From: Beroe forskalii
Taxonomy: Eukaryota > Ctenophora > Nuda > Beroida > Beroidae
Assembly: GCA_011033025.1 (NCBI GenBank)
Contig: WFMF01000015.1
Location: 1-64,000, forward strand
Reading direction: 5' to 3'
Length of the DNA: 64,000 bases
Below are positions 1-11,565 of this stretch, in pieces. The translations under genes were made by a program, and so were the position numbers. The notes under the pieces are model-generated. The model was not told the origin of the DNA. It did not search any database and worked only from the letters and a program-made list of their open reading frames with translations. Every line of letters starts with the position of its first letter. The stretch's first letter is position 1.

Positions 1-2230
1 AATGGGGAATTTTGGGACACCCTTAATGTCCCCTAAATTAAATCAAATATAACATATAAAAAAATGAACCCTGGACGGGGCCCATTCCTAAACGATTTTC
101 AGGACATGTTTTTTTTTTTGGATAAATAGATAAATGCCAAAACCCGTTTTTTTAAATTGGAAAATTTGAAAAATCCCCTAATGTCTCCCGTCTTCCAAAC
201 CAAATTCCCCGGTTCCCAGAAAACTTGGGGTACAAAATCATTTTTGTTTTTTAAACCACATGCCTTTAAATTTTAAATATTTCAAAAGAAAGAACTAATC
301 ACCTTCTTTTAATCTTTCACTAAAAAAAACCTTTTTTCTAAAGGCACAAAGGTGTTGGACCCTTGACCATGGTTAAATTTTACCCATAAAACCTTTCAAA
401 TTAAAAAAAAAAAACATTTTTTTTGTCTGATTGTTGGGGTTCTTCGAACCCCTGGGCAAAACATCAAATGAGAAAAAAATTTAGAAAACTCATTCCCCCA
501 ATGTTGTGTTCGATTTTTAATTTCCCTTTGGATTTTACCCCTTTTTTCGGTGGTCTTCCCCGGACCGTTTTCGTGGGGGTCGGGCAAAAATAGGAAAAAT
601 TAAAATTTTCCCGTGGAATAAACTTATATTAGCTTTATTGCATTCGATTCTATCGATCACTTTTAATTTTTTGATTCCCAAAATTGGATAAAAAATGACG
701 GTTATTCTAAAGGGGTGCTTACCATTTTAAAGCCCCCTTTGTAAAAGGGATGATATATTCCCAATGGTTTACCCTTCTGCTTAAAACACAACTGGACCAT
801 GAATAACAATAGGGATCAAGCAGTTCTGGATTGCATCAAAAAAAACTTGTTTTCTTTTTGGCAACGGCTTTCAGGGCTCACGTGACTTCATCCCCAATTA
901 TCCCCCCCCTCCCCCCGTTCACTGCTTCATTAAACCCCCCAACGTGACCGACTTTGATATTGCCTGGGGGAACCCAATGGGGTTATTTATGATAAACCCA
1001 CGCTGGACAATGGATTAATCAAAACTTTAAGTGACTTTGTGGTTTATAAGGACTGTGTGCTGTTTTTGGATACCGAAACCCCGCCTTTTCCCCCCTAAAT
1101 ATCTCTGAAGAGTTTCTGCGGGTTTAATCACGGAAAAAAATTTTTAACCGTAAATTCAACAAAATTTTTTACCAAAGATAAAATAAAAGGGGCAATAATT
1201 CCGGAAAATTTTTTGGGTTCAAAAAAAGGGTTTTTTCCCCCAAGTTCCCCCAAAAAAAATTAGGGGTTTTTCCCCCTTTTTAAAATTTAAAAAAAAATTT
1301 TAAATTTTGGGGAAAAGCTTCAGAAAAGGAATATCCCAGGGTGATGATAGAATTTCCCGTAAAGCCCCTTTATTAGGATTTGGGTTTTTTTTTGGGGGTC
1401 CTTTTTTAAATTTTTTGGGAATTTTTTAAATAATTTTAAAAAATCGTTTTAATTTATCACTGGAAAATTCAATTTTTTTAAATTTAAATTTTTGGAGATC
1501 GTTTTGGGGGGAACGAAAAATTTTTTTTTCAAAACCCAAATTTTAAAACCTTTTTTTCCCATATGTTTTAAAAAAAAATAAATTAAATAATTTTTTTTTT
1601 GAAAAAATAAAATTTTCAAAACCCAAAATTCTTTTTAATTATGTCTTAAACCCCCCCCCCCGGGTGTTTGAAATTTGGATTTAAAATCTTAGGGTTTACC
1701 CATAGGAATTTAAAAAAAATTTTTTGGGGTTTAAATTCCCAAAAAATTTCAGAGGGTTCAGAAAAGTTTTCAACAAAAAACCTTGTACGTTCCACAAGAA
1801 TTTCCGTAAAAAAAATTTCGAACATGTGCTGGTGGTAAAAAATTTCTTCGTAAAAGGACTGAATCGGTGGACATAACCCCCAAAACTTTTTCCAGAAACT
1901 CCCAAAAGGCTGGGTGGGGTATCTTTATATATTAAAATAACAAACACAAACATATAAATTTCACTTAAAGTTCAAGAACACGCTTAATTTATGTTTAAAT
2001 TGAATTCAAAAATTGTCAAAAATTTGCTGACCCGATATTTCCCCCTAGATTTCTATCGCTGGTTGATTTCTTCTTCTGAAACCGGAAAACGTAAATTTTT
2101 CAACCACAGACTCTCTTTTGGGCTATCGGAGGGTAAAAATCAACAGTTTGTAATCCTCTCCGATTTGTCATAATTGAAGTGTACCTTTTATAAAAAGGAT
2201 ACCCAAATTGCATTCTTGGTGATTCTATAT
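1..2230. other. low-quality contig end, no gene
   Basis: This stretch is dominated by runs of A, T, C and G of 5-12 bases alternating every few tens of bases, unlike the rest of the window. No conserved peptide is visible in any frame and the few open frames are short and lysine/phenylalanine-rich. It looks like unpolished long-read consensus at the end of a contig, not a biological compositional domain. That is an inference from texture only. Confidence 0.6.
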
Positions 2231-2296
2231 ATATCCAATCTTCAAACAAAATAAATTTGGGCAATTTATTTAAAGTACCTGGTCCCGAACGAATCT

Positions 2297-2935
2297 GGTC
2301 CTTATTTGACCCTCTCCCTCGATCGACCCTTGCAGTCCCGGACCCCCTCGCAGTCCTGGGGCCCTCTCACTCCTGAACGACCCTCTTGGACAGTCCTGAT
2401 CGACCAACTCACACTCCTGAACGACCCTCTTGTGCAGTCCTGAACGACCCTCTCACACTCGTGATCGACTCTCTTGTGCAGTCCTGAACAACCCTTTCAC
2501 ACTCCTGAACGACTCTCTCACAGTCCTAATCGACCATCTACCAGTCCTGAACCCCTCTCGTACAGTTCTGAACGACACTTTCACAGTCCTGAACGACCCT
2601 CTGACGGTCCTGAACGTCCCTTTCACAGTCCTGAACGACGCTCTGAAGTCCTCAACGACCCTTTCACAGTCCTGAACGACCCTCTAGCAGTCCTGAACGA
2701 CCCTCTTGTAGTTGTACAGTCCTGAACGACCCTCTCACAGTCCTAATCGACCATCTAGCAGTCCTGAACGACCCTCTCACAGTCCTGAACGACCCTCTCG
2801 TACAGTCCTGAACGACACTTTCAGTCTAATCTGACAATCTCACAGTCCTGAAAGACCCTCTCACACTCTGAACAGACCTCACTGTCTGAACGACTCTCAC
2901 ACTCCTGAACGACCCTCTCACTTATCATTTTTCTG
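2297..2935. repeat. 21-bp minisatellite
   Basis: About 28 imperfect copies of a 21-bp unit (core CAGTCCTGAACGACCCTCTCA), with insertions such as GTA and a few diverged units. Because 21 is divisible by three, more than one frame stays open across the array and reads as repeats like VLNDPLT or SPERPSH. These are by-products of the period, not a gene. Confidence 0.9.
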
Positions 2936-3643
2936 CGCATCCCTTCAGTGCATCACCTAGTGATGCACATCGTTAAAAATACCCCTGGTTCAATTTTAAA
3001 GATGCACTGCCATCAAGATGAATAGCATTTAAGAAAGAGATTGCTAAAACAAACTCATAATCCAAAGCTAAAAAGGTTTCAATCTTTTATCATCCTTCAA
3101 AAGCGACCTACCTTTATGAACAAAAAATCATAGGTACCTACCAAGATTTTTTCCTGGATAAGTTCCTATGGATAAACTTCGTGCCGTAAGATTTTCAAAT
3201 CCACACATCAAAACACCGTTAGTGGGGTTGTTAACGACTATAATTGACACATCAATTTTCAGAGGTTTAATGAAGTAAATTCCATTATTCGATAAACACA
3301 CAGTAAACATTATTTGGAATTTTATTTTCATGTACAAGTACTATACACCGTATTGTTGAATTTACGTTGCTTGTAGCTTGTTTCCGTGATTCGTGAACCC
3401 TGCTGAAACTCTTCATCGAGATATTTAGCGCTGCGGTAAAGGCTGGGTGTACAGTGTATCATTTACATAGAATAACATTGCACACACAGTCCTATAAACC
3501 GTATCAAAGTCACTATATAATGTATCATAGATTAACGTGTGGGCCGTATCACTATGTACCTAGCTGCTAAGGTGTATCTTACAATAACATTGCGCCCCAG
3601 TGTGCGGTCCGGTGCTCCGAAGGCGTATCGAATATCAAAGTCG

Positions 3644-3758
3644 GTCACGTGACATGCATTCTGTATGTTTTACCTGATATGCGCGGTGTGACGTAGAAGT
3701 CACGTGAACGGGTTGAGGTGGGTGCGTGATAATCGTGGTCACGTGACAGTCACGTGAT
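3644..3758. promoter_or_regulatory. cluster of four GTCACGTGA E-boxes
   Basis: Palindromic E-boxes lie at 3644 (GTCACGTGAC), 3699 (GTCACGTGAA), 3738 (GTCACGTGAC) and 3749 (GTCACGTGAT), the last two only 11 bp apart. GTCACGTGAC is the known MiT/TFE (CLEAR) and USF-type site. No TATA box or coding exon follows closely, so a regulatory role is only an inference; single copies also occur elsewhere in the window. Confidence 0.35.
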
Positions 3759-3985
3759 GCCACTCGAAAGCTCGTGTTGCCAAATGAAAACACGTTTTAG
3801 TTTCTTCTTGTATCAGCAATTAGGATACGAGAGGTCGACAGCTGCACGAGCGTTGCAAAATTAATGAAGACTGACTCGAGCTCTCCCTTATAAGCTTATA
3901 TACTCCCAGCATTGCTAGCCATGCTGACAGTCAACCGGCACCCACGTACGAGTGAGCAAATAATTAGGGAATAAAGAACTGTAAG

Positions 3986-4183
3986 CAGACAATAGAAAAA
4001 CCCACCGAATCATGGAATGGTTGATCTCATGGTCACAGACAATAGAAAAACCCACCGAATCATGGAATGGATGATCTCATGGTGCAGACAATGAAAAACC
4101 CACCGAATCATGGAATGGATGATCTCATGGTCACAGACAATCAAAAACCCACCGAATCATGGAATGGATGATCTCATGGTCAC
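3986..4183. repeat. 49-50 bp minisatellite, four copies
   Basis: Four consecutive near-identical units begin at 3986, 4036, 4085 and 4134. Each contains CAGACAAT, CCCACCGAATCATGGAATGG and ATGATCTCATGG. Decayed single pieces of the same unit recur at about 4405 and 4519, so the array once belonged to a larger repeated block. Confidence 0.9.
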
Positions 4184-4229
4184 GTGCGTGGCTTTAACTC
4201 ATTTGCTGCTGTATACTAATATACACTCA

Positions 4230-4307
4230 GATAAAATAGGCGGTCGTAACGGCGTCATCTACATTAAGTGAGCTCCAAATTGTTGAAAATAAACTGCCTA
4301 TTTTATC
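4230..4307. repeat. 78-bp inverted-repeat mini-element, copy 1
   Basis: Starts GATAAAATAGGC and ends GCCTATTTTATC, a perfect 12-bp terminal inverted repeat. The inside carries GGCGTCATCTAC. It lies in a longer unit (CACGTGCGTGGCTTTAACTC upstream) that recurs at 5108-5225. The AAATAGGCGG ends resemble those of the paired TGACGTCA elements described elsewhere, so it may be a relative. Confidence 0.75.
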
Positions 4308-4559
4308 TCCCAACACGCCCCCCTTTATAATTATATACTCTCCCAGCATTGCTAGCCATGCTAACAGCCAACCAGCAACCGCGTACAAGTGAGTTAACAA
4401 GGGCATCATGGAATGGATGATCTAATGGTCACTGTGCGGCTATAACAATAAAGCAAACACATCGAATCAAAATTTCACGGTTTAACAAACGACCCATCAA
4501 ACAAAAGAGCATCAGCCATCATGGAATGTATGATCTCATGCTCACGTGCGTGGCTTTAA

Positions 4560-5107
4560 AGGCCAACTGATCATTTCAAGTTTTTCTACAAATGCTTAAA
4601 ATACCATCGTTCATATGAACGATTAAGATTCCGCATATTTTTAGTTTGCATATCTGGACAGAATTGCTGAAAATGGCACATTTAAGAACATGTTGTGACG
4701 TAGCAGGTGGGAGTTTATAGCTTGAAATTACAGGTAAAAATAATTTAGCTATTAAATGTTGGCTTAAGTACTGAAAAATGATAGTAATTAGAAATCGTAA
4801 TATTTATGTTTATTGATCCGAAAAATTTGTTTGGATTAAGGATTGAATTACCGCACGTCGCGTCAGAAATTAATTACGACTTAACATGCACCAGCTACAG
4901 GCTCTGGAATGCGGCCCTTTTTACAGTAGTTTGTATTGTGATATCCCATCGATTCCCACATCATACGTAAGCAGTGATATTTCAGCTTCCTATACTGAGC
5001 GCTGTGTACAATATATAATGCCCGGACATTGATACATGTTATTGATATAGTGTCAGGCGTGGTTTGGCATAATTATCTCAAAATATTTTGTAATGATCAG
5101 TTGGCCT
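4560..5107. mobile_element. 548-bp non-autonomous DNA transposon with TIRs
   Basis: The left end AGGCCAACTGATCATT is repeated in perfect inverse at the right end (AATGATCAGTTGGCCT). Both ends are flanked by TTAA (4556-4559 and 5108-5111), which can also be read as a TA duplication. The interior has no ORF. The unfilled target is visible at about 4190-4200, where GGCTTTAACTCATTTGCTG runs uninterrupted; here the same sequence is split by the element. This is a MITE; TTAA would suggest piggyBac-type and TA Tc1/mariner-type mobilisation. Confidence 0.85.
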
Positions 5108-5143
5108 TTAACTCATTTGCTGCTGTATACTAATATACACTCA

Positions 5144-5221
5144 GATAAAATAGGCGGTCGTAACGGCGTCATCTACATTAAGTGAGCTCCGAATTGCTGA
5201 AAATGAAGTGCCTATTTTCTC
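5144..5221. repeat. 78-bp inverted-repeat mini-element, copy 2
   Basis: Second copy of the 4230-4307 element, about 93% identical, within the repeated block that received the 548-bp element. The left end GATAAAATAGGC is intact; the right end has changed to GCCTATTTTCTC. Confidence 0.7.
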
Positions 5222-5228
5222 TCATTAA

Positions 5229-5335
5229 CCCCCCCGTTTACCCCCGTTTACGGCCCGTTTACAGCCCCGTAAACCACCCCGTAAACCACCCTGCAAACCA
5301 CCCTGCAAACCACCCTGCAAACCACCCTGCAATGC
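5229..5335. repeat. GTTTAC / GTAAAC / GCAAACCACC short tandem array
   Basis: Three CCGTTTAC-like units are followed by two CCGTAAACCACC units and then four CTGCAAACCACC units. The first set is the reverse complement of the core of the second, so the block can fold back. No coding sense. Confidence 0.7.
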
Positions 5336-5366
5336 AAACCATCCTCAAAGATTTCGCCCCCCCCCC

Positions 5367-5391
5367 CCTCCTCCCCCTACGGGGGAGGAGG
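5367..5391. other. perfect 11-bp GC-rich hairpin
   Basis: CCTCCTCCCCC pairs with GGGGGAGGAGG across a three-base TAC loop. It follows a 10-base C run. No neighbouring gene gives it an obvious role. Confidence 0.6.
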
Positions 5392-5763
5392 ACGTAAGAC
5401 TGAAGAGCCATGATCAACAATCACATCACGTGACACTATTTATTAGCACGTGTTCTGTCACATGAGGTAATCAAATGCTCACAATATTCACGCTCAAACA
5501 CAAGAGAATCTCTTGTTAGTGATTATACACTTAAAATCTACCATCTCTAGTATAAACATATATTTTACTTGCGACATGTCGCAAAAAATGATCGCTGCGG
5601 TCACCCTTGAAAAACATATGACCCTTAAACATATTATGTTTGAATTTGAAAAAATCTTTAAAAAAAATATGACTTCTTCCCAGAGGTCAACATGAAAACA
5701 TATGACCATTGGGGCTCTGGATTGACTGTACCTGTTCAATTTGATTCTTTAAGTGCCTGTTTT

Positions 5764-6057
5764 TTTGATTTGAGTGACAGTAGGGTTCTAGACAGGTTGA
5801 CTATTGGTCCTCCTACCTGTTTGATTTGAAATTCCAAAAATATCACTCAAGATTTCTTGATTTTAGTACCTGTTTGATTTGAGAGCTACAGCTATATCAA
5901 ATTACTGTTTTTTGATTTGAGTGACAGTAGGGTTCTAGACAGGTTGACTATTGGTCCTCCTACCTGTTTGATTTGAAATTCCAAAAATATCACTCAAGAT
6001 TTCTTGATTTTAGTACCTGTTTGATTTGAAAGCTACAGCTATATCAAATTACTGTAC
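5764..6057. repeat. 147-bp tandem duplication
   Basis: Two almost identical 147-bp units (5764-5910 and 5911-6057), each containing GAGTGACAGTAGGGTTCTAG, GGTTGACTATTGGTCCTCC and GCTACAGCTATATCAAATTA. The difference is a base or two, so the duplication is recent. Confidence 0.9.
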
Positions 6058-6903
6058 TACAGTGAGCATAACAGCTGTAGTATTTTAATCTACAAAACAC
6101 AATACAAGGTTACAGTGGTTCGATCAACTCACTCATGTTTCTGATATAATACATAATGCCTAATGGTATAATTTACTGGGCCAATGCATAGTTCAACAAG
6201 TTCAATTGCACATAATGAGGTGTTATAATATCTTAAGGTTTATAGCTAAGAATCATAGATAGTTTTGAATAAAACCGCCCATCTTCGGATGATATATGAT
6301 ATCAGTGCCTCGCACAAAAGGTCACTGTATAATTTACTACCTGTCAGATTGTGTCCATTGTCCAAGGAAATGCCAGAACTCACAGCTTACTGACCTTGCT
6401 GCATGTTGTCACTCGTCAGGCTTCATTAGATGTAAATAATAGTGTACTCATAGTACATAGTGTGCGGCACATAGTGTACTATGACAGATAGTTCTAGGGA
6501 TTCCGTATCACCAGCAAACTGTGTGTAGTGTACTGATGTAGGGCTATTAATAACCCACACCACACACTCTAAGTACAATCGGTCAATTGAAGTACTAATT
6601 ATCTATCATTATGCGATCGTGTAAGTATGCTCTAATAAAACTGTTCCGTTTGCAGAGCATTACTTTTCAATTGTAACCGACCGTATTATCAATTGATCGA
6701 AATAGCTGCACTACTGTAAGTATTCATAAGAGCTAGGTTTTGGAAGCAAATCACCATTTATGGACTTCGATTTCAAAGGGGCCAAAATACAGGCATGGCA
6801 TATTAGCATGCAGTATAAGTAAGTAAGTACTAGATAAAGATTAAAAGTTTTGATCAATTAGAATTTAGAGAGTGGATATATTAAGCGGTTACATGTCGAA
6901 GTG

Positions 6904-7007
6904 GTGACCGTATACCGCAACTTACATGGTCGAGGCGACAGCCGAGACCGTGTAAGTTTGATAATGGACGAGGCGTGCCGAGTTCATTATCGAAGGTATA
7001 CGGTCAC
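6904..7007. other. 104-nt three-way-junction inverted-repeat structure
   Basis: An outer stem is formed by 6904-6916 (GTGACCGTATACC) and 6995-7007 (GGTATACGGTCAC), 13 perfect pairs. Inside, 6919-6931 pairs with 6946-6958 (13 pairs, one T-G), loop 14. Next, 6960-6969 pairs with 6982-6991 (10 pairs, one G-T), loop 12. Only 2, 1 and 3 unpaired bases join the stems. Parts recur at 7197-7229 and, as a 27-bp exact match on the other strand, at 32206-32232, so it belongs to a dispersed family. It could be a foldback element or a structured RNA; no known family is recognised. Confidence 0.7.
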
Positions 7008-7196
7008 AGCTGAGATCATGGAACCGGATTATACCCCGACCGGAAACATATGGGACCGACTATTCTCTGACCAAACAACAGAATTTCTTCCCACTCGGGT
7101 CTGACGACCCTCGTCCGGCTTCAACGCTTAAGTAGATTTTTGATTGCTCCTTTATAAAATCAAATTTCATTTTAAGCTTTTTTGCAATGTATTTCA

Positions 7197-7229
7197 GTGG
7201 AGACCGTATAACCAAACTTACACGGTCAC
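7197..7229 (+). repeat. partial copy of the three-way-junction repeat
   Basis: Resembles the first 30 bases of the 6904-7007 structure (GACCGTATA, then AACTTACA, then GGTC) and forms its own hairpin, GACCGTATA against TACACGGTC. Confidence 0.55.
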
Positions 7230-7990
7230 TAAAACAAGCTTGGGAGGGGTATAATACTTAATCTAACCTGCAATCTATCATTATAGATAATTCTCTCCAA
7301 TCTCTCCAATTGTACTACCCAAACTTTCTTGCAGCTACCTACCATCGACTATAAGTTACTCCTCGCTCAATCACCCGTATATTATATAAACTCTCAATGT
7401 GTCAAGTGTTGAGAGTGTAGACTGTGTCAGCTGCATACTGTGTCAGCTGCATCCTATAATATCCTTTAAAGCTTTAACTACCACTTTCACACTGCGTCAT
7501 GTCCAGCTTCTACACAGCTATATTTACCTGCCCAAACCGGGCGTGACGCTCGTATGCAGTTACACAGTCAAGGCGTGACGCTGATGTGATATTAAGCTGG
7601 GGGCGTGATCCCCTGCTGACGTTAGTGGGTGGAGTAACACACGTTTCCTTATTCCTTAAGCTAAATATCCGTCTGAACATGTGCTCTAAAAATAGAAATA
7701 CAGGAAAATATGGCTTTCTGTCTACGACGTAAATCGAGATAATATGATAATATGAACTTGTCATTAGAATGAGCTACATTTATAAATCTCGTGTATTGTG
7801 TTTCAAGAAAAGAAGTCTAAATGAGCCACATGAGCGTGTACATTTCACCAGAGAACATGCTTGAAAGATGCACATAGCACATTGTGTGTGTGTGTGTGTT
7901 GTGTGGCTGAAATGTAGAAGATAACAGATCTTTGTAAATTTACAAATTTGCAGCAGCTGATACATATACTGTGTCCGTTTATAAGCAGTG

Positions 7991-8033
7991 TCACATCATC
8001 CTTTCTCCATTCTAAGTCCTGATGATGACGTCA
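7991..8033. repeat. paired TGACGTCA element (35-bp pitch)
   Basis: TCACATCA at 7991 and an exact TGACGTCA at 8026, starts 35 bp apart, with ATC following both. One member of the dispersed family discussed in the findings. Confidence 0.6.
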
Positions 8034-9374
8034 TCTTTTTTTTTATTATTATAAAACTTTTTGATATTCTATCCTCAACCAGCTATCTTTAGTGCACGCA
8101 AATCGCAATGAGAACTGTGACGTTCGTGCACTGCGTAAGTGTGTGGGAAGTGAGTGTTACCAGTTAAAACATTATGAGGACTGATGGTTTGGGGCTGCGT
8201 AAGCACTAAGCAGTAAGCAAGTAACACTATGAGCATTGAGCATGTAAGCAATAACTGTTGTAGGAAAATAAAGCGTTATTGGCGCCAATGTGGAGTTGAA
8301 AATATAAATGCAAAAATGAATCTCTCTTTACATCCAAAGTATCACGAGTTTTCCTACGTGCGGATATGTATTGTGAAGAAAGAATAATGGAAAAGTATTT
8401 AGACATGTCCACAATTACATGAATCGTGAAACATTGACTTTTTGATAAATAATAAAACTATAAAAGTACCAAATTTCTTTAAGGACCATGACCATGCTAC
8501 ATGTTAAATACCACTATAATTTATAGCCAGTAGGGAGCTATATAGTATATACCTATATGTTATCAGTTATAATACTCATCAGTTGCTCAGGCAATCATTA
8601 GCCTTTAAATAAGGAACACGTTTCATATGGGGCGGGGATAGAAAATTCGCTAAATTATATGGGAGAAATAGGCGGATCAAAGTTCTTATAAAGTTATAAT
8701 TTCTGTTATAAATCCACATTGAAATATTTTCTCGTGGTGTGTGACCCACAAATATGACCTTAAAAGTATGACCTTACGCGTTCTGTTCACTTAACATTGA
8801 GGTTTGGGGGCCATTATAGTAGTGGACATATTATAAATGTTATCAGAGAACAAGAAACATTCGATAAATTCATGTTATTTGGGAATGGCATAATGCATAT
8901 TTTTGAATGAGACCTACAATATTTTATATTATTGATGATGAATCATGTTGTTTATTCCTTTTCAGTTTTTGGCTGACGTCATACGCCCATACTGTTTCGC
9001 ATCACGTGAAATTTGCCTGACATCACAGCGGTCACATATAACATCAGTTGGCGTCCTCAATTTCATTTTCACTGAGTCCACTCGATTGGCCCAACATAGA
9101 GAACTTGGCTCATCAATGAGGTCACTGATTCACCAAATATGGTTAAAATTCCCCTGCAAATTACCTTATATGGCAATGAGACGTCACAGCCCGTTGGCAC
9201 ACAGAACCCCTAGAAGAGACCCCCTGGCTGAATGACTCTGAGGAAAGTATTTTAATTAATCTCCAGTGCTCCACGTTGGGGTGAGCAATGTGTGTTCCTT
9301 CACACACACTCGGAAGAAAGGCTCGGATAGAAGGTTGGGTTTCCTCGTCAACTGAACACGTTAAGTCATGATTA
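8034..9374. other. intergenic, no gene seen
   Basis: AT-rich, with a short T run at about 8036 and one isolated TGACGTCA at 8974. The longest open frames have no conserved motif. Confidence 0.5.
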
Positions 9375-9464
9375 TGACGTCACGTACCAGAGTCTGTGAT
9401 TGGTTTGTGGCATAATGTACATCAAATCCATTACATAACTACAGCAGTAGAAGCACTATATAAC
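9375..9464 (+). promoter_or_regulatory. candidate RNA polymerase II promoter
   Basis: In order: TGACGTCA (CRE) at 9375, an inverted CCAAT box (GATTGG) near 9398, and TATATAA at 9458-9464. The spacing fits a TATA promoter transcribing rightwards from about 9490. No convincing coding exon follows, although CTTGTGAGTC near 9577 could be a splice donor. Weakly supported. Confidence 0.25.
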
Positions 9465-9469
9465 AGCTC

Positions 9470-11110
9470 GTATGTAATGTAATCAATTGTGTGAAACTTT
9501 AGTAAGTTGTTGTTCGAGATAGTGATAAATCCAAGTTGGAGGCCTTTATCGAGTACGTTCAACATGTTATCTCTCTTGTGAGTCTTATTGCTCTCTCGGG
9601 TATTATATCACTGAATGAGGTTTTTGTCGTTTACAGTACAATCTTATTTTATTTTTACATTCTTTACACTGACATGTTTATTAATAAGAATTCGTTGCAC
9701 CCCATAACCAAAGCTTCAAACACAGATTTAGACCTGTCGCAACCACTTACCACGCAATATGTTTCACCAAGTCACACACATAATATTCGAGTCATAGGCT
9801 TGTAAGTAGACGCATGATATTCCTCATAAACATTCAGGAAGCTGCTCTACAGTATTCGGCTAGAGTACGGGCAGTTTCCTACTTCCACTACCACACTTCC
9901 TTCAGTGCTGAACTTAAGACAGTTTCCTTGTTCCCACTTCCGCTCTTGGAAGTAGGAAGTCCGTCACTTCCGTCTTGGAATCTTCCTCTTGGCTGTAGTG
10001 ACTTGTGACGGACTATTTCCCCACTGTCGGAATGTTATACTGAATATTATGCTGATCAAAGCACTCGGTACCGAGGCAAGAAGCCTGTCTTTATGTGATT
10101 ATCATTATATGATTCGTGACCTTCTGTTTAAAGGCTGAGACAAGGCCTTTTCATGAAAATCTTAATCGATAATGAGCATCCTTCAAAACATTTTGTGATG
10201 ATATTCTGTTCACTCCGACAGTACATTCTTCCTGCAATGCCTTGTTTTTCTTCCCAGTTCCCACGCTGCGATCTAAACAAACCAATGTTTCTCCTGTGTG
10301 TAGGCTACACAAGTCGTAACCTAACTGCAATCCTTAACTGCGTGCCTCCCACTTCCATAGAGCACTAAAACCTACCGCAGAGGTCGTTTTCCTTCCACCA
10401 ATCACAAGGCTCCATCTGAGTAGGAGGACCAATCAGAGAAATGCTATCGAGAGAACCTACCAATCCTGCCTGTTAGCATACTAGAGAGTTTATACAGAAT
10501 ATTATAATTGTAGTTGCCTGGCGTATGTGGACCAATCAAAATACCGCATTGAGTCGCAATCTATTGAGTTACTGTCTGCAATGGTACTTGATGATAATGA
10601 TTTGTTTATAGGTTTATAGCCTACCTTTGATTAATATTTGATAAATCCCAGTGATTCCTCGGACCCACAGTGCTTTATCACTGCGCTAACTCTTAGAGAG
10701 CTCTTTTGCAATGTTTGGTAGCGACATGTTTCGACATGTCAATTCTTTATATCAATTGTTTTAGAAAAATATCATGGACATTGGACATGAACAGCTTGGA
10801 TAATTTTCAGTCTCAATCCATTCTTAATCCTTACCTTTGATATTTTCATTGTTATTTATGATAGATAATCGATCAAATCTCATAACAAATACTCGTCTAT
10901 AAATAGCCTGGAGCGAATGTGTTAATAATACATCAAATATCAATGCTTGAACTGTATCACATGATATAACCTGCACACACACGTTTCTAAGACTTACACA
11001 ATAGCATGAAGCGCTGTGCTACATGACTACCACGCCGTTTATTTAAATATCATTGATTATCATACGCTCTCCGAGCTCTTCCCATTGAGAAGCTTATGCT
11101 CCTCTCACTA
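9470..11110. other. intergenic, no gene seen
   Basis: Several CCAATCA motifs (10398, 10429, about 10534) and no ORF with recognisable content. Confidence 0.5.
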
Positions 11111-11112
11111 TC

Positions 11113-11184
11113 AATAGGTTGTTTAGAGTGACGTCATTTTCATGCCTAAGAATGGTACATTGATGACACTCGGCTGCCTATTTT
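11113..11184. repeat. paired TGACGTCA element with inverted ends
   Basis: TGACGTCA at 11129 and the diverged TGACACTC at 11164 (pitch 35). The copy is bounded by AATAGG (11113) and CCTATTTT (11177), an inverted repeat like that of the 46501-46571 copy. Confidence 0.65.
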
Positions 11185-11473
11185 CAAATATATGCCCCTC
11201 TCCCTTCCTCCATCTCTCTTTATTTATTCTCGTTACTTTGTTGAGTAACCACTGTTCTCACTGTGACTGTCAGGAGACCATAATCTGTTTGTGTGTTTGT
11301 ATGTATGTATATGTATTTGCCCGATTGGATGTTTGGCTATAACTCTGTGTGACTTCTGTGTGTGCGAGGGTATTTATTATTACATACAGTGGCAGAGTAG
11401 CAGTGTGTCACATAGACTCCCTACTCCAATCAGTCTGATTGCTGCCCTATCTTGTGTCAACAAACTGGCGATA

Positions 11474-11516
11474 TGTCCTCATCAATTCACTTTTCTCAGG
11501 CATAGTAATGACGTCA
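11474..11516. repeat. paired TGACGTCA element (35-bp pitch)
   Basis: TGTCCTCATCAATTCAC at 11474 and AATGACGTCATC with the 8-mer at 11509. It lies just outside the 3' tail of the LINE fragment. Confidence 0.65.
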
Positions 11517-11565
11517 TCTTACACTGCCTTTTAATGCAGCCTACACGCACTCTTTCCAATGCTGT

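Noticed and set aside
2430..2725. Two overlapping frames of 81 and 83 codons with repeated LND or PERP peptides
   Set aside because: They follow from the 21-bp repeat period, which keeps frames open; no real protein is indicated.
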